Shown here in pieces: positions 1 to 9,774 of a DNA stretch of 64,000 nucleotides; positions within the stretch are counted from its first letter, which is position 1; each line of letters opens with the position of its first letter. Source of the stretch: Alphaproteobacteria bacterium (lineage in GTDB: Bacteria > Pseudomonadota > Alphaproteobacteria > UBA6615); NCBI GenBank assembly GCA_039980135.1, contig JBDXCV010000004.1, positions 1 through 64,000 of the forward strand, written 5' to 3'. Under the pieces are notes generated by a model. It saw only the letters and a program-made list of their open reading frames with translations. It did not search any database and was not told the origin of the DNA. The position numbers and the translations under genes are program-made.

Positions 1-139
<139 letters not shown>

Positions 140-150
140 GCATACAACGG

Positions 151-186
151 ATCGGCGGTTCCCTCATGGGACCGCCGGTCGTTTTA
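151..186 (+). terminator. Hairpin between tuf and rpsJ (terminator or attenuator)
   Basis: Bases 153-163 (CGGCGG, TT, CCC) pair with 168-177 (GGG, A, CCGCCG) around a TCAT loop, with one bulged T. A four-T run follows at 182-185. It lies between the tuf stop and rpsJ, where it would end or attenuate str-operon transcription before the S10 operon. The short U-run suggests partial rather than complete termination. Confidence 0.6.
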
Positions 187-199
187 ACGGGACACCGAA

Positions 200-508
200 A
201 TGGATAGTCAACACATACGGATCCGGCTTAAGGCCTTTGATCACCGCGTGCTCGACCAGTCGGCGAGCGAGATCGTCGGCACGGCCAAGCGGACCGGTGC
301 AGAGGTTCGGGGTCCCATCCCTTTGCCAACACGAATTGAAAAATTTACGGTTCTTCGTTCGCCGCACGTCAATAAAAAGGCGCGTGAGCAGTTCGAGATT
401 CGTACCCACAAACGTCTGCTCGACATTATCGACCCGACGCCACAGACGGTTGACGCGCTTATGAAGCTCGACCTGGCGGCGGGTGTCGACGTGGAAATCA
501 AGCTTTAA
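200..508 (+). CDS. rpsJ: 30S ribosomal protein S10
   Basis: This 102-residue protein is full length for S10, a 30S head protein that in other bacteria also acts with NusB in antitermination. Recognisable stretches are [11 protein letters not shown] at the N-terminus, [14 protein letters not shown] and RTHKRLLDI, then [17 protein letters not shown] at the end. The ATG at 200 gives the standard N-terminus. It is the first gene of the S10 operon, 60 bp behind tuf and 9 bp before rplC, so it is presumably cotranscribed with the genes that follow. Confidence 0.98.
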   Translation: MDSQHIRIRLKAFDHRVLDQSASEIVGTAKRTGAEVRGPIPLPTRIEKFTVLRSPHVNKKAREQFEIRTHKRLLDIIDPTPQTVDALMKLDLAAGVDVEIKL

Positions 509-517
509 GGGGCCGAG

Positions 518-1330
518 ATGCGTACCGGCATCATTGCAGAGAAACTGGGTATGACCCGCGTCTTCGACGACGGCGGCAATCACATCCCGGTCACGGTTTT
601 GAAGGTCGACGGCTGTGATGTCGTCGATCAGCGCACCATTGAACGCGACGGATATACGGCCCTCCAGGTCGGTACCGGCAACGCGAAACCCAAACGTGTC
701 GGCAAGGCCATGCGTGGCCATTTCGCCAAGGCGAAGGTCGAGCCGCGGCGCCGGGTCACGGAATTTCGTGTCGCCGAGGATGCGTTGCTGGATATTGGTT
801 CGCGGATCAGCGTCGAACATTTCGTCTCGGGCCAGTTCGTTGACGTCACCGGCACATCGATTGGTAAAGGTTTTGCCGGTGCGATGAAGCGACATCACTT
901 CGGTGGACTGCGGGCCACTCATGGTGTTTCGATTTCCCATCGAAGTCACGGTTCAACGGGGCAGTGTCAGGATCCGGGCAAGGTATTCAAGGGCAAGAAA
1001 ATGGCCGGTCATATGGGTGCAACCCGGGTGACCACCCAGAATCTGCGTATCGTGGGGACCGATCTGGACGAAGGCCTGATCCTCGTTGAGGGTGCGGTGC
1101 CGGGCTCCAAAGGCGGCTACGTCTTGGTGCGGGACGCGATCAAGAAGACGCTTCCCGAGGATGTGCCCTATCCGACAGTCGCATCGGATGCGCCGGTTGA
1201 GGATACCCCGGAAGAAGTTGTTGCCGCCGACGAGGGTGTCGAAGACGCCACCGCGGCTGAGGCGCCTGCTGACGATAGTGCCGACAGCGCGGATACCGCC
1301 GCTTCGGACGATACGGAATCGAAGGACTGA
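518..1330 (+). CDS. rplC: 50S ribosomal protein L3 with long acidic C-terminal tail
   Basis: L3 is an early-assembly 50S protein whose loop reaches toward the peptidyl transferase centre. The start [14 protein letters not shown] and the central [20 protein letters not shown] stretch, which carries the usual Gln-methylation loop, identify it. It is 270 residues where about 210-230 is usual. The extra roughly 45 residues (about 225-270) are almost only Ala, Asp, Glu, Ser, Thr and Val and are strongly acidic, unlike the basic core. The tail stays in frame to the TGA at 1328-1330, five bases before rplD, so it is not a read-through error. Its function is unknown. Confidence 0.97.
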   Translation: MRTGIIAEKLGMTRVFDDGGNHIPVTVLKVDGCDVVDQRTIERDGYTALQVGTGNAKPKRVGKAMRGHFAKAKVEPRRRVTEFRVAEDALLDIGSRISVEHFVSGQFVDVTGTSIGKGFAGAMKRHHFGGLRATHGVSISHRSHGSTGQCQDPGKVFKGKKMAGHMGATRVTTQNLRIVGTDLDEGLILVEGAVPGSKGGYVLVRDAIKKTLPEDVPYPTVASDAPVEDTPEEVVAADEGVEDATAAEAPADDSADSADTAASDDTESKD

Positions 1331-1335
1331 CCCGC

Positions 1336-1956
1336 ATGAAACTCAAGGTCGTCAATCTTGAAAACAAGGCTGCCGGAGAAATCGATCTCGATGACGGCAT
1401 CTTTGGCGCGCCGCTCCGCAAGGATCTGCTGGCGCGTGCCGTCAATTATCAGCTCGCCAAGCGCCGTCAGGGTACACACAAGACCAAGACCCGTGGCGAG
1501 ATCAATGGCAGTACCGCGCGACCGTGGCGCCAGAAGGGTACGGGCCGTGCACGTGCGGGTGACCGCAAGGCCGGTCATTGGCGCGGTGGTCAGACGACAT
1601 TCGGCCCGCAGCCGCGCGACCATTCGATGGATCTGCCGAAGAAGGTGCGCAAGCTGGCACTGAGAGTTGCTCTCTCGTCCAAGCATGCGGACGGCAAACT
1701 GGTTGTACTCGACACTGCGAGCGCTGCTGAGCCGAAGACAAAGGCAATCGCTGCACAGCTCAAGGCTCTCGGGCTTTCATCGGCTCTCATTGTCGACGGC
1801 ACCGAGCTGGATCGTAATTTCCAGTTGGCGGCCCGCAATATTCACGGTGTCGACCTTCTGCCCCAACAGGGCGCGAACGTTTACGACATTCTGCGCCGCG
1901 ACACGCTGGTGCTGACGCGCCAGGCCGTCGAACAGCTTCAGGAGCGCCTCCGATGA
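1336..1956 (+). CDS. rplD: 50S ribosomal protein L4
   Basis: This 206-residue protein is full length for L4, which binds 23S rRNA and lines the peptide exit tunnel with a long basic loop. That loop is visible around residues 40-90 with [20 protein letters not shown] and [14 protein letters not shown]. In E. coli L4 also represses its own S10 operon at the rpsJ leader; whether that applies here is not shown by the sequence. The stop overlaps the rplW start by four bases (ATGA at 1953-1956), which points to translational coupling. Confidence 0.97.
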   Translation: MKLKVVNLENKAAGEIDLDDGIFGAPLRKDLLARAVNYQLAKRRQGTHKTKTRGEINGSTARPWRQKGTGRARAGDRKAGHWRGGQTTFGPQPRDHSMDLPKKVRKLALRVALSSKHADGKLVVLDTASAAEPKTKAIAAQLKALGLSSALIVDGTELDRNFQLAARNIHGVDLLPQQGANVYDILRRDTLVLTRQAVEQLQERLR

Positions 1957-2282
1957 GCTCTAATCGCAAGCCCCGCGGCCGAATTCAGGTTTCGAATGAG
2001 CGTATGTACGAGCTCGTTCGTTCGCCGATCATTACCGAAAAAGCGACGCTGGTGTCGGAGCATAACCAGGTCATGTTCCGGGTACCGGTGGACGCGACCA
2101 AGCCTGAAATTCGGGCTGCGGTCGAAGGTCTGTTCAACGTCAAGGTAACGGCCGTGAACACGATCCTGCAGAAAGGCAAGACCAAACGCTGGCGCGGTCA
2201 GCCGGGTCGCCGAAATGATGTGAAGAAGGCCGTTGTGAGTCTCGCCGATGGCGATTCGATCGACATCACGACGGGCGTCTAG
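1953..2282 (+). CDS. rplW: 50S ribosomal protein L23
   Basis: L23 sits at the exit of the peptide tunnel and docks trigger factor and SRP. The core begins at [21 protein letters not shown] (about residues 25-45), and [16 protein letters not shown]-type sequence marks the rRNA-binding extension. At 109 residues it carries a short extra N-terminus of about 20 residues ([18 protein letters not shown]) before the core, including an internal ATG at M24 that could be an alternative start. I keep the ATG at 1953 because it overlaps the rplD stop in the ATGA manner common in this operon. Confidence 0.95.
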   Translation: MSSNRKPRGRIQVSNERMYELVRSPIITEKATLVSEHNQVMFRVPVDATKPEIRAAVEGLFNVKVTAVNTILQKGKTKRWRGQPGRRNDVKKAVVSLADGDSIDITTGV

Positions 2283-2292
2283 AGGGTTCGAA

Positions 2293-3117
2293 ATGGCACT
2301 AAAGCAGTTCAAATCGATCACCCCGGGACAACGTGGACTCGTCCTCGTTGATCGTTCGGAACTTTGGAAAGGTGGCCCTGAAAAGGCACTGACCGAAGGT
2401 CTGAACAAGAAGGGTGGCCGCAACAACACCGGTCGGATTACCGCGCGACGTCGCGGTGGCGGGCACAAGCGCCTGTACCGGCATGTCGATTTCAAACGTC
2501 GCAAATATGATGTGCCGGCGACCGTCGAGCGGATCGAATATGATCCCAATCGTACGGCATTCATTGCGCTGATCGCATACGAAGATGGTGAGAAGAGCTA
2601 CATCCTGGCGCCGCAGCGCCTGAATGTCGGTGACACGGTCGTCGCCGCACAGCGCGCCGATGTGAAGCCGGGCAATGCAATGCCGCTGCGCTCGATCCCG
2701 ATCGGGACCATCATTCACAATGTTGAGCTCAAGGCCGGTGCCGGCGGCAAGATGGCGCGCGCGGCGGGTACCTATGTGCAGCTGGTTGGCCGTGACCGCG
2801 GTTACGGGCTGCTAAAGCTCGCCTCGGGCGAGGTGCGAATGGTGCGTCAGGAATGCATGGCGACTATCGGTGCGGTGTCGAACCCGGACCAGGGCAACAT
2901 CAAACTGGGTAAGGCCGGCCGTAAACGCTGGCTTGGCAAGCGTCCGTCTGTTCGCGGCGTTGCCATGAACCCGATCGATCATCCTCATGGTGGTGGCGAA
3001 GGCCGGACGTCCGGTGGTCGCCATCCTGTAACCCCATGGGGCAAGCCGACCAAGGGCAAGCGGACACGGTCTAACAAGAAGACCGATTCGCTGATCCTGC
3101 GTCGGCGCGCGAAGTAG
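2293..3117 (+). CDS. rplB: 50S ribosomal protein L2
   Basis: L2 is the most conserved 50S protein and is needed for subunit joining and peptidyl transferase activity. The 274-residue product starts [15 protein letters not shown]. It has the [20 protein letters not shown] stretch, and near the C-terminus the [17 protein letters not shown] motif with the functionally important histidine, followed by a basic tail. The ATG at 2293 gives the standard N-terminus. A longer in-frame ATG at 2248 lies inside rplW and is rejected. Confidence 0.98.
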   Translation: MALKQFKSITPGQRGLVLVDRSELWKGGPEKALTEGLNKKGGRNNTGRITARRRGGGHKRLYRHVDFKRRKYDVPATVERIEYDPNRTAFIALIAYEDGEKSYILAPQRLNVGDTVVAAQRADVKPGNAMPLRSIPIGTIIHNVELKAGAGGKMARAAGTYVQLVGRDRGYGLLKLASGEVRMVRQECMATIGAVSNPDQGNIKLGKAGRKRWLGKRPSVRGVAMNPIDHPHGGGEGRTSGGRHPVTPWGKPTKGKRTRSNKKTDSLILRRRAK

Positions 3118-3129
3118 AGGAGAACGGCA

Positions 3130-3408
3130 GTGGCACGTTCTGTATGGAAAGGTCCGTTTGTCGACAGCTATCTGCTCAAGAAAGCAGAAGTGGCGCGGGC
3201 GTCAGGCCGTAACGATGTGATCAAGACCTGGTCGCGCCGTTCCACGATCCTGCCCCAGTTCGTCGGTCTGACATTCGGTGTCTACAACGGTCAGAAATTT
3301 ATTCCGGTTCTCGTGACAGAGAACATGGTGGGGCAGAAGTTCGGCGAGTTCTCGCCGACCCGTTCCTACTTCGGGCATACGGCCGACCGTAAGTCGAGGC
3401 GGGCATAG
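3130..3408 (+). CDS. rpsS: 30S ribosomal protein S19
   Basis: S19 forms the 30S head with S13 and contacts the A-site tRNA region. The 92 residues begin [20 protein letters not shown] and contain [33 protein letters not shown] and the final [10 protein letters not shown], so it is complete. The start codon is GTG at 3130, preceded by AGGAGAACGGCA, a good Shine-Dalgarno. rplV begins two bases after the stop. Confidence 0.97.
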   Translation: MARSVWKGPFVDSYLLKKAEVARASGRNDVIKTWSRRSTILPQFVGLTFGVYNGQKFIPVLVTENMVGQKFGEFSPTRSYFGHTADRKSRRA

Positions 3409-3410
3409 TC

Positions 3411-3788
3411 ATGGGCAAGAAAGCCACACCGCGGAACCTGGCTGATACCGAGGCCCGCGCCGTTATCAAGAACCTCCGGGTCAGTCCGCAAAAGCTGAAC
3501 CTTGTCGCGGCGCAGATCCGCGGCAAGCCGGTGCAGCGCGCGCTCATGGATCTGGAATTCTCGCGTCGGCGCATTGCGCAGTCGGTCAAGGCTGGCCTCG
3601 AAAGTGCAATCGCGAATGCGGAAAACAATCATCAACTCGACGTCGACCGCCTGGTCGTTGCCGAGGCCACTGTTGGCAAAGGACTCGTGATGAAACGCTG
3701 GCGCGCGCGCGCGCGCGGACGCGTTGCGCGAATTCACAAGCCGTTCAGCCAGATCACGCTCGTCGTTCGCGAGCAGGGAGAGGCATAA
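3411..3788 (+). CDS. rplV: 50S ribosomal protein L22
   Basis: L22 lines the exit tunnel opposite L4. The 125-residue protein contains [26 protein letters not shown] and [15 protein letters not shown]. The Arg-Ala repeat near the C-terminus is encoded by an uninterrupted eightfold GC dinucleotide run at 3701-3716, unusual in an essential coding sequence and potentially prone to slippage. The tunnel hairpin that carries macrolide-resistance mutations in other species lies in this C-terminal region. The gene is two bases behind rpsS and two before rpsC. Confidence 0.97.
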   Translation: MGKKATPRNLADTEARAVIKNLRVSPQKLNLVAAQIRGKPVQRALMDLEFSRRRIAQSVKAGLESAIANAENNHQLDVDRLVVAEATVGKGLVMKRWRARARGRVARIHKPFSQITLVVREQGEA

Positions 3789-3790
3789 GT

Positions 3791-4483
3791 ATGGGTCAGA
3801 AAATCAACCCGATAGGGCTTCGGCTCGGTATCAACCGGACCTGGGATTCCAGGTGGTATGCCGAAGGTCAGGCCTATGGCAGCCTCCTGATGGAGGACTT
3901 GGAACTGCGTCGCGTGCTCGAAAAGCGCCTCGCGGGTGCCGGTGTCAGCCGGATCATCATCGAGCGGCCGGCCAAGAAAGCACGCATCACCATTCACTCG
4001 GCTCGCCCGGGCGTGGTGATTGGCAAGAAGGGCGCCGACATCGAGAAATTGCGTAGCGATATTGCACGCATGACCGGTTCCGAGGTGAGCCTCAACATCG
4101 TCGAAGTGCGCAAGCCCGAGATCGATGCGGCACTGGTGGCCGAGAATATCGCACAGCAGCTTGAGCGTCGCGTCGGTTTCCGCCGGGCGATGAAGCGCGC
4201 CGTGCAGAATGCCATGCGCCTGGGTGCGCTTGGCGTACGTGTGATGTGTGGTGGCCGTCTCGGCGGCGCCGAAATCGCGCGGACCGAGCAGTATCACGAA
4301 GGTAGTGTGCCCCTGCACACCCTGCGCGCCGACGTGCAGTACGGCACGGCGACTGCCATGACCACTTACGGCACTTGCGGCGTGAAGGTCTGGGTCTACC
4401 GCGGTGACATCATGGAACATGATCCGATGGCACAAGACCGCCGGATCGAGGAACAGCAGTCGGGCGGAATGCCGGCTCGGTAG
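3791..4483 (+). CDS. rpsC: 30S ribosomal protein S3
   Basis: S3 forms part of the mRNA entry channel and its helicase activity. The 230-residue product starts [20 protein letters not shown]. It has a KH type-2 domain around residues 40-110, with the GXXG-like loop in [18 protein letters not shown], and a C-terminal S3 domain containing [20 protein letters not shown] and [12 protein letters not shown]. Length is normal. The ATG at 3791 follows rplV directly and the downstream rplP is 18 bp away. Confidence 0.98.
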   Translation: MGQKINPIGLRLGINRTWDSRWYAEGQAYGSLLMEDLELRRVLEKRLAGAGVSRIIIERPAKKARITIHSARPGVVIGKKGADIEKLRSDIARMTGSEVSLNIVEVRKPEIDAALVAENIAQQLERRVGFRRAMKRAVQNAMRLGALGVRVMCGGRLGGAEIARTEQYHEGSVPLHTLRADVQYGTATAMTTYGTCGVKVWVYRGDIMEHDPMAQDRRIEEQQSGGMPAR

Positions 4484-4501
4484 CCGCCCGGAGGTCTAGA
4501 G

Positions 4502-4915
4502 ATGCTAAGTCCAAAAAGAACAAAGTACCGCAAACAGCACAAGGGCCGCCTGCATGGCGTTGCCCAATCCGGCAATTCGCTGAATTTCGGCTCCTATGGG
4601 CTGAAGGCGATCACGCCGGGGCGTGTGACGGCCCGCCAGCTTGAGGCTGCCCGCCGTGCAATGACGCGTCATATGAAGCGCGCCGGTCGTGTGTGGATCC
4701 GGGTTTTTCCCGATGTGCCCGTCAGTCAGAAGCCGGCGGAAGTGCGCATGGGTAAGGGCAAGGGTACCCCCGAATATTGGATGGTCCGGGTCAAGCCGGG
4801 TCGGGTGATGTTCGAGATCGATGGCGTGCCGGATGATGTCGCGCGCGAAGCATTTGAACTCGCTTCGGCGAAGTTGCCGCTTCAGACACGTGTCGTGTCG
4901 CGGATGTTGGGATAA
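4502..4915 (+). CDS. rplP: 50S ribosomal protein L16
   Basis: L16 organises the aminoacyl-tRNA site of the 50S subunit. The 137 residues start [16 protein letters not shown] and contain [37 protein letters not shown] and the [18 protein letters not shown] stretch, which includes the region around the Arg hydroxylated in E. coli. Length is typical. The preceding GGAGGTCTAGAG provides a strong ribosome binding site. Confidence 0.98.
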   Translation: MLSPKRTKYRKQHKGRLHGVAQSGNSLNFGSYGLKAITPGRVTARQLEAARRAMTRHMKRAGRVWIRVFPDVPVSQKPAEVRMGKGKGTPEYWMVRVKPGRVMFEIDGVPDDVAREAFELASAKLPLQTRVVSRMLG

Positions 4916-4920
4916 TTGTC

Positions 4921-5115
4921 ATGAAAGCGACGGATATCCGGGCAAAAACCGAAGATGAACTGCGTGACGAACTGCGCGGTTTGAAGAAAGAGGCGTTCAA
5001 CCTGCGGTTTCAGCAGGCGAGCGGCCAACTAGAGAATACGGCGCGGGTGCGCGATGTGCGACGGGATATCGCGCGCGTGCAGACAGTGCTCAACGAGCGC
5101 CGTCTGGCGCAATAG
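4921..5115 (+). CDS. rpmC: 50S ribosomal protein L29
   Basis: L29 is a small two-helix protein next to L23 at the tunnel exit. The 64 residues read [20 protein letters not shown], then [20 protein letters not shown] and [19 protein letters not shown], the standard family pattern. It lies five bases behind rplP and eleven before rpsQ, in the expected order. Confidence 0.97.
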   Translation: MKATDIRAKTEDELRDELRGLKKEAFNLRFQQASGQLENTARVRDVRRDIARVQTVLNERRLAQ

Positions 5116-5126
5116 GAGTTAGCAGG

Positions 5127-5366
5127 ATGCCGCGACGCGTTCTTACCGGCACGGTGGTGAGCAACAAGATGGACAAATCGGTCACGGTTCGCGTGGACCG
5201 GCGTGTTCGCCACCCGATCTATAAGAAGTTCATGACCCAATCGAAGAAGATTGCGGCCCATGACGCAGAAAACAGCCTCGAAATTGGCGATGTGGTTCGC
5301 ATACGTGAATGTCGTCCGATTTCGAAGTCCAAGCATTTCGAAGTGATTGAAAAGGTTGGCGCCTAA
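5127..5366 (+). CDS. rpsQ: 30S ribosomal protein S17
   Basis: S17 is a primary binder of 16S rRNA at the bottom of the body. It is an OB-fold protein of 79 residues beginning [36 protein letters not shown] and [20 protein letters not shown] follow, all family hallmarks. It is preceded by a GGAG-type ribosome binding site (AGGAGTTAGCAGG). A 36-bp gap separates it from rplN. Confidence 0.97.
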   Translation: MPRRVLTGTVVSNKMDKSVTVRVDRRVRHPIYKKFMTQSKKIAAHDAENSLEIGDVVRIRECRPISKSKHFEVIEKVGA

Positions 5367-5402
5367 GGCATTTGCCAGGGCCGTCATTGAGGACAGAAGA
5401 CA

Positions 5403-5771
5403 ATGATTCAGATGCAGACCAACCTGGAAGTCGCTGACAATAGCGGCGCGCGCCGGGTGCAGTGCATCAAGGTGCTGGGCGGATCAAAGCGCATGACCGC
5501 CGGCGTGGGTGACGTGATTGTGGTGTCCGTTAAGGAAGCCATTCCGCGCGGCCGCGTGAAGAAGGGTGAAATCCATCGTGCCGTTATCGTGCGCACGAAG
5601 AAGGATATCAGCCGCTCGGATGGCAGCACGATCCGTTTCGACAGCAATGCTGCCGTACTCATCACCCCGCAAGGCGAGCCCATCGGGACACGCATTTTCG
5701 GTCCGGTGACGCGTGAACTTCGCGCGCGGCGTTACATGAAGATCATTTCGCTGGCGCCGGAGGTGCTTTGA
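5403..5771 (+). CDS. rplN: 50S ribosomal protein L14
   Basis: L14 forms an intersubunit bridge with 16S rRNA and is the site where the silencing factor RsfS binds. The 122 residues begin [20 protein letters not shown] and contain [31 protein letters not shown] and [13 protein letters not shown]. The family is normally exactly this length. Its TGA shares its last base with the ATG of rplX (TGATG), so the two are translationally coupled. Confidence 0.98.
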   Translation: MIQMQTNLEVADNSGARRVQCIKVLGGSKRMTAGVGDVIVVSVKEAIPRGRVKKGEIHRAVIVRTKKDISRSDGSTIRFDSNAAVLITPQGEPIGTRIFGPVTRELRARRYMKIISLAPEVL

Positions 5772-6106
5772 TGGCGACAACTGCGAATATCAAGATGCGG
5801 GTGAAGCGCGGCGACCAGGTCGTCGTTCTCACGGGCCGTGACAAAGGCAAGACCGGCGAAGTGCTGCGCGTCGATCGCGAGCGCAACCGGGTTCTGGTTC
5901 AGGGCGTGAATATGGCCAAACGCCATCAGCGCCCGACCCAGACATCGCCCGGCGGCATAAACGAGTTCGAGGCGTCGATCCATGTATCGAACGTCGCCTT
6001 GATTGACCCTGACACAAGAAAGCCGACCCGTGTCGGCTACAAGACTCTCGACGACGGCCGCAAAGTTCGCTTTGCCAAGCGGTCCGGCGAGATCATTGAC
6101 CAATAG
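5771..6106 (+). CDS. rplX: 50S ribosomal protein L24
   Basis: L24 is an assembly initiator of the 50S subunit with a KOW motif. The 111-residue product starts [20 protein letters not shown] and the KOW segment [20 protein letters not shown] is at about residues 12-32. The ATG at 5771 overlaps the rplN stop. A TTG three bases earlier is in frame but is a poorer choice. The C-terminal part ([20 protein letters not shown]) is the usual bacterial extension. Confidence 0.97.
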   Translation: MATTANIKMRVKRGDQVVVLTGRDKGKTGEVLRVDRERNRVLVQGVNMAKRHQRPTQTSPGGINEFEASIHVSNVALIDPDTRKPTRVGYKTLDDGRKVRFAKRSGEIIDQ

Positions 6107-6113
6107 GTGTGAC

Positions 6114-6656
6114 ATGACAACACGATTGGCCGAGCATTATGAGAGCGTCCTCAAGCCGAAACTGAAGGAACAGTTCGGGTATCCGAACGACCTGGCGGTT
6201 CCGCGCCTGGACAAGATTGTTCTCAATATGGGACTTGGCGAAGCGACGCAGGATTCGAAAAAGATCGAAACTGCGACGAACGAGATGGGCTTGATCGCCG
6301 GGCAGAAGGCACAAATCACCACTGCCAAGCAATCGATCGCGAACTTCAAACTCCGGGAAGGGGTGGCAATCGGCTGCAAGGTAACGTTGCGTCGTGAGCG
6401 GATGTTCGAGTTCCTGGACCGTTTGGTAACAATCGCTTTGCCGCGCGTCCGCGATTTTCGCGGCTTGCGTCCGACCAGTTTTGACGGACGTGGGAACTAC
6501 GCGATGGGGCTGCGTGAGCAGATTGTGTTCCCGGAAATCAATTATGACGAGGTCGACGAAATTCGCGGCCTCGATGTCATCATTTGCACGACCGCAGATA
6601 CGGATGACGAAGCGCGCGAACTTCTGCGCGGCTTCGAAATGCCGTTCCGCGAATAG
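6114..6656 (+). CDS. rplE: 50S ribosomal protein L5
   Basis: L5 binds 5S rRNA and touches the P-site tRNA. The 180-residue protein starts [20 protein letters not shown] and contains [45 protein letters not shown] and [15 protein letters not shown], all standard. The ATG at 6114 gives the expected length (about 179). A longer in-frame start at 6003 lies wholly inside rplX and is rejected. Confidence 0.98.
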   Translation: MTTRLAEHYESVLKPKLKEQFGYPNDLAVPRLDKIVLNMGLGEATQDSKKIETATNEMGLIAGQKAQITTAKQSIANFKLREGVAIGCKVTLRRERMFEFLDRLVTIALPRVRDFRGLRPTSFDGRGNYAMGLREQIVFPEINYDEVDEIRGLDVIICTTADTDDEARELLRGFEMPFRE

Positions 6657-6680
6657 ACGTCGGTCAGGAGACCTAACGAT

Positions 6681-6986
6681 ATGGCAAAGAAGAGTGCGAT
6701 CGAGAAGAACAAGCGGCGGCGCAAGCTGGTTGACCAGTATGCTGCCAAGCGTGATGAGCTGAAGGCCATTGCGCGCGATTCTTCACGTCAGCCCGAAGAG
6801 CGGTTCGCAGCGCGTATGAAACTCGCGAAACTGCCGCGCAATTCCGCAAAGGTTCGAATTCGTAACCGGTGCGAACTGACGGGGCGTCCGCGGGCGTATT
6901 ACCGCAAGTTCCGCATGTCGCGGATTGCCCTGCGTGAACTGGGTTCCACAGGCCGTATTCCCGGTCTTGTGAAGTCGAGCTGGTAG
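6681..6986 (+). CDS. rpsN: 30S ribosomal protein S14 (long, zinc-free type)
   Basis: S14 is part of the 30S head. This 101-residue version is the long type without the two CxxC zinc knuckles. Only one cysteine is visible, in [19 protein letters not shown]. The end [21 protein letters not shown] is diagnostic. [13 protein letters not shown] is the start, preceded by a good GGAG site. It is followed closely by rpsH. Confidence 0.97.
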   Translation: MAKKSAIEKNKRRRKLVDQYAAKRDELKAIARDSSRQPEERFAARMKLAKLPRNSAKVRIRNRCELTGRPRAYYRKFRMSRIALRELGSTGRIPGLVKSSW

Positions 6987-6998
6987 GGGAGCGCACAT

Positions 6999-7397
6999 AT
7001 GTCGATGTCTGATCCTCTGGGCGATATGCTCACGCGAATTCGCAACGGACAGCGCGCGGGCCTCGGCTCCGTGGTGTCGCCGGCGTCCCGGATGCGCGAG
7101 CGCGTGCTTGACGTTCTGCAGACCGAAGGGTTTATCCGCGGATACAGTGTGGCGGAGATGCGTCAGGGTATTTCCGAGATCACGATTGAGCTGAAGTATC
7201 AGGAAGGCACACCGGTCATCCGCGAAATTCAGCGCGTATCGCGCCCCGGTCGCCGCGTATATTCGAAGATCCGCGACTTGCGCCAGGTTTATGGCGGGCT
7301 CGGGATTGCAATTTTGTCGACGCCCAAGGGCGTGCTGTCGGATAACTCCGCGCGTGCGGAGAATGTCGGCGGCGAGGTGCTGTGCCACGTCTTCTAG
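6999..7397 (+). CDS. rpsH: 30S ribosomal protein S8
   Basis: S8 binds the central domain of 16S rRNA and in E. coli represses the spc operon at rplE. The 132 residues start MSMSDPLGDMLTRIRNGQRA and end with the conserved GGLGIAILSTPKGVLSD and GGEVLCHVF. The RVSRPGRRVYSK stretch in the middle is also standard. Length and order match the spc operon. Confidence 0.98.
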   Translation: MSMSDPLGDMLTRIRNGQRAGLGSVVSPASRMRERVLDVLQTEGFIRGYSVAEMRQGISEITIELKYQEGTPVIREIQRVSRPGRRVYSKIRDLRQVYGGLGIAILSTPKGVLSDNSARAENVGGEVLCHVF

Positions 7398-7427
7398 ACG
7401 TGGGCACGGTTAAAGGAGACACGGAGT

Positions 7428-7961
7428 ATGTCGCGAGTAGGAAGCAGCCCGGTCGCCGTCCCTGACGGTACCGACGTCCAGATTTCCGGCCAAATGGTTT
7501 CGGTCAAGGGCAAGTTGGGCGAGCTGGCGGTTGAATTGCCTTCCGATGTCGAAGTGACTCAGGATGGCAGCGATATCGTCGTCAAACCACGGTCAACCAG
7601 CAAGCGTGCCCGCATGTCATGGGGTACGTCGCGCGCATTGGTGAACAACCTCGTCTTGGGTGTCACCGACGGTTTCACCAAGACTTTGGAGATCACGGGC
7701 GTTGGCTATCGTGCGGCCGTACAGGGCAAGACCCTGAACCTGCAGCTCGGTTTCAGTCACGATGTGAATTTCCCGATCCCCGAGGGGATTTCGATCACTT
7801 GCGAAGGTCAGACGACGATCGTGATTTCGGGAGCCGATAAGCAGGCTGTGGGTCAGGTCGCCGCAAAGATTCGCGGCTATCGCAAGCCGGAGCCCTACAA
7901 GGGCAAGGGTATCAAGTACGCGGGTGAGGTAATCATTCGCAAGGAAGGTAAGAAGAAATGA
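7428..7961 (+). CDS. rplF: 50S ribosomal protein L6
   Basis: L6 sits near the GTPase-associated centre and consists of two similar RNA-binding domains. The 177-residue product starts [20 protein letters not shown] and contains [29 protein letters not shown] and the C-terminal hallmark [20 protein letters not shown]. Its TGA overlaps the rplR start by four bases (ATGA at 7958-7961). Confidence 0.98.
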   Translation: MSRVGSSPVAVPDGTDVQISGQMVSVKGKLGELAVELPSDVEVTQDGSDIVVKPRSTSKRARMSWGTSRALVNNLVLGVTDGFTKTLEITGVGYRAAVQGKTLNLQLGFSHDVNFPIPEGISITCEGQTTIVISGADKQAVGQVAAKIRGYRKPEPYKGKGIKYAGEVIIRKEGKKK

Positions 7962-8320
7962 CGTCGACCCTACGCAATCTGGCAATCCGGCGGCGCAATC
8001 GCGTTCGCTCGAAGCTGCGGCGCGTCGCGAAGAGCAGTCGGCCGCGTCTCAGCGTGTTCCGTTCCGGCCGGCATATCTATGCGCAGGTCATCGACGATAC
8101 CGCCGGCGCGACTCTCGCCGCGGCCTCATCGAAAGACAAGGAATTCAAGACCGGCAAGGGCTGGAATATCGATGGTGCGTCGGAAGTCGGCAAGTTGATT
8201 GCCGAACGCGCCAAGGCCGCCGGTGTCTCGGACGTCGTGTTCGATCGCGGCAGTTATCTTTTTCATGGCCGGGTGAAAGCCCTGGCCGAAGCCGCGCGTG
8301 GCGGCGGTTTGAACTTCTAG
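7958..8320 (+). CDS. rplR: 50S ribosomal protein L18
   Basis: L18 binds 5S rRNA with L5 and L25. The 120 residues contain [18 protein letters not shown], the glycine-rich [10 protein letters not shown]-like segment and [20 protein letters not shown] with the GGGLNF end, which identify the family. The start codon overlaps the rplF stop. rpsE follows 12 bp later. Confidence 0.97.
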   Translation: MTSTLRNLAIRRRNRVRSKLRRVAKSSRPRLSVFRSGRHIYAQVIDDTAGATLAAASSKDKEFKTGKGWNIDGASEVGKLIAERAKAAGVSDVVFDRGSYLFHGRVKALAEAARGGGLNF

Positions 8321-8332
8321 GGGTCGTCAGGA

Positions 8333-8947
8333 ATGGCACAGGCACCACAACGCAATCGGCGTGATGGCGGCGGTCGTCGCGACAATCGTGAAGACAGCGA
8401 GTTCGTCGAACGCCTCGTCAGCATTAACCGTGTGGCGAAGGTTGTAAAAGGCGGACGACGGTTCGGTTTCGCGGCCATCGTCGTGGTCGGCGACCAGAAC
8501 GGCCGGGTCGGACATGGTTCCGGCAAGGCCCGCGAAGTTCCCGAGGCTATTCGCAAGGCGACGGAATCGGCTAAGCGGGGGATGGTCCGTGTGCCGCTGC
8601 GCGAAGGGCGCACGCTGCATCATGATGTACAGGGCCATTTTGGCGCCGGTCACGTGGTCCTGCGGGCTGCGCCGGCGGGTACGGGTATCATCGCCGGTGG
8701 TCCGCTGCGCGCGGTGTTCGAATGCCTCGGCGTTCAGGATGTCGTGGCGAAGTCCATCGGCACGTCCAACCCGCATAACATGATCAAGGCGTCCTTCGAG
8801 GCGCTCGAGAACATGATGTCGCCGCGCGCCGTTGCTGCGCGTCGTGGGTTGAAAGTTGCCGACATCATCGGACGCCGCGGTGTCCAGGATTCGGTCGGCG
8901 GCGGTGAAGAGGCCGAGACGGCAGAGGCGGAGGCCGAAAATGGCTGA
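8333..8947 (+). CDS. rpsE: 30S ribosomal protein S5 with short acidic tail
   Basis: S5 contributes to decoding fidelity and the mRNA entry helicase. The 204-residue protein contains [20 protein letters not shown], the [17 protein letters not shown] loop, [19 protein letters not shown] and the [13 protein letters not shown] segment. The last roughly 17 residues are acidic ([16 protein letters not shown]), longer than in E. coli S5 (about 166 residues in total). The final codons overlap rpmD by eight bases, so the tail encodes two proteins in different frames at its end. Confidence 0.97.
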   Translation: MAQAPQRNRRDGGGRRDNREDSEFVERLVSINRVAKVVKGGRRFGFAAIVVVGDQNGRVGHGSGKAREVPEAIRKATESAKRGMVRVPLREGRTLHHDVQGHFGAGHVVLRAAPAGTGIIAGGPLRAVFECLGVQDVVAKSIGTSNPHNMIKASFEALENMMSPRAVAARRGLKVADIIGRRGVQDSVGGGEEAETAEAEAENG

Positions 8948-9134
8948 TGCAAAGAAAACTGTTCGTGTCACGCAGCATGGCAGCGCAATCGGGCGCCGGG
9001 GTGATCAGCGTCAGACGTTGATCGGTCTTGGCCTCAACAAGCGCCATCGCACACGTGAATTGGAAGATACCCCTGCCGTGCGCGGCATGATCGAGAAGGT
9101 GAAGCATCTCGTTCGTGTCGAAGATGCGGACTGA
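8940..9134 (+). CDS. rpmD: 50S ribosomal protein L30
   Basis: The 64-residue product begins [20 protein letters not shown] and contains [19 protein letters not shown] and [14 protein letters not shown], the complete L30 fold. The ATG at 8940 overlaps the rpsE stop by eight bases. A longer in-frame start at 8856 would give an extra arginine-rich N-terminus from inside rpsE and is rejected. Order rpsE-rpmD-rplO is standard. Confidence 0.96.
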   Translation: MADAKKTVRVTQHGSAIGRRGDQRQTLIGLGLNKRHRTRELEDTPAVRGMIEKVKHLVRVEDAD

Positions 9135-9146
9135 CGGATAGAGATC

Positions 9147-9701
9147 ATGAATATCAACGAATTATCTGACAATCAGGGTGCCCGTCGCGCACGCAAACGT
9201 GTTGGTCGTGGCCCGGGATCCGGGCTCGGCAAAACCGGCGGTCGCGGCATGAAGGGTCAGAAGTCACGCTCCGGCGTGGCAATCAAGGGTTTCGAGGGTG
9301 GCCAGATGCCGCTTTATCGGCGGTTGCCCAAGCGCGGCTTTACCAAGCCGAACCGCGCCGATCTGGCTGAACTCACCCTGGGCCGCCTGCAGGCTGCGAT
9401 CGACAGCAAGAAGCTTGATGCCGGCAGTGCGATCACCGAGGATGCGCTCGTCGCCGCCGGTGTGGTGCGCCGCAAACTCGATGGTGTTCGTCTTCTGGCG
9501 ACCGGCGAACTCACGTCCAAGGTCAGCCTTGAACTGGCCAGTGCCACACGCGGTGCTATTGCGGCGGTGGAGAAGGCCGGCGGTTCGATCACCGTGTCGA
9601 TTCAGCCGAAAGAAAAGACCCCGCGTACCGTCAAGACAGTGCCCGATGGCAATGCGGCGCCGGCGGAGAACGACGCCGATGAGGAAAGCACGGAATCGTA
9701 A
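9147..9701 (+). CDS. rplO: 50S ribosomal protein L15 with acidic C-terminal extension
   Basis: L15 is a late-assembly 50S protein. The N-terminus has the glycine-rich [18 protein letters not shown] and [13 protein letters not shown] segments, then [18 protein letters not shown]. The product is 184 residues, against about 144-160 commonly. The last roughly 25 residues (from about 160: [19 protein letters not shown]) are acidic, echoing the tail on L3. A 73-bp gap without an obvious promoter precedes secY. Confidence 0.97.
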   Translation: MNINELSDNQGARRARKRVGRGPGSGLGKTGGRGMKGQKSRSGVAIKGFEGGQMPLYRRLPKRGFTKPNRADLAELTLGRLQAAIDSKKLDAGSAITEDALVAAGVVRRKLDGVRLLATGELTSKVSLELASATRGAIAAVEKAGGSITVSIQPKEKTPRTVKTVPDGNAAPAENDADEESTES

Positions 9702-9774
9702 ACGGATTTTGTATTGATCCGAGACCGTGATCACCCACATGGATCGTGACGAAACGTTGCGAACGGAATATTAG

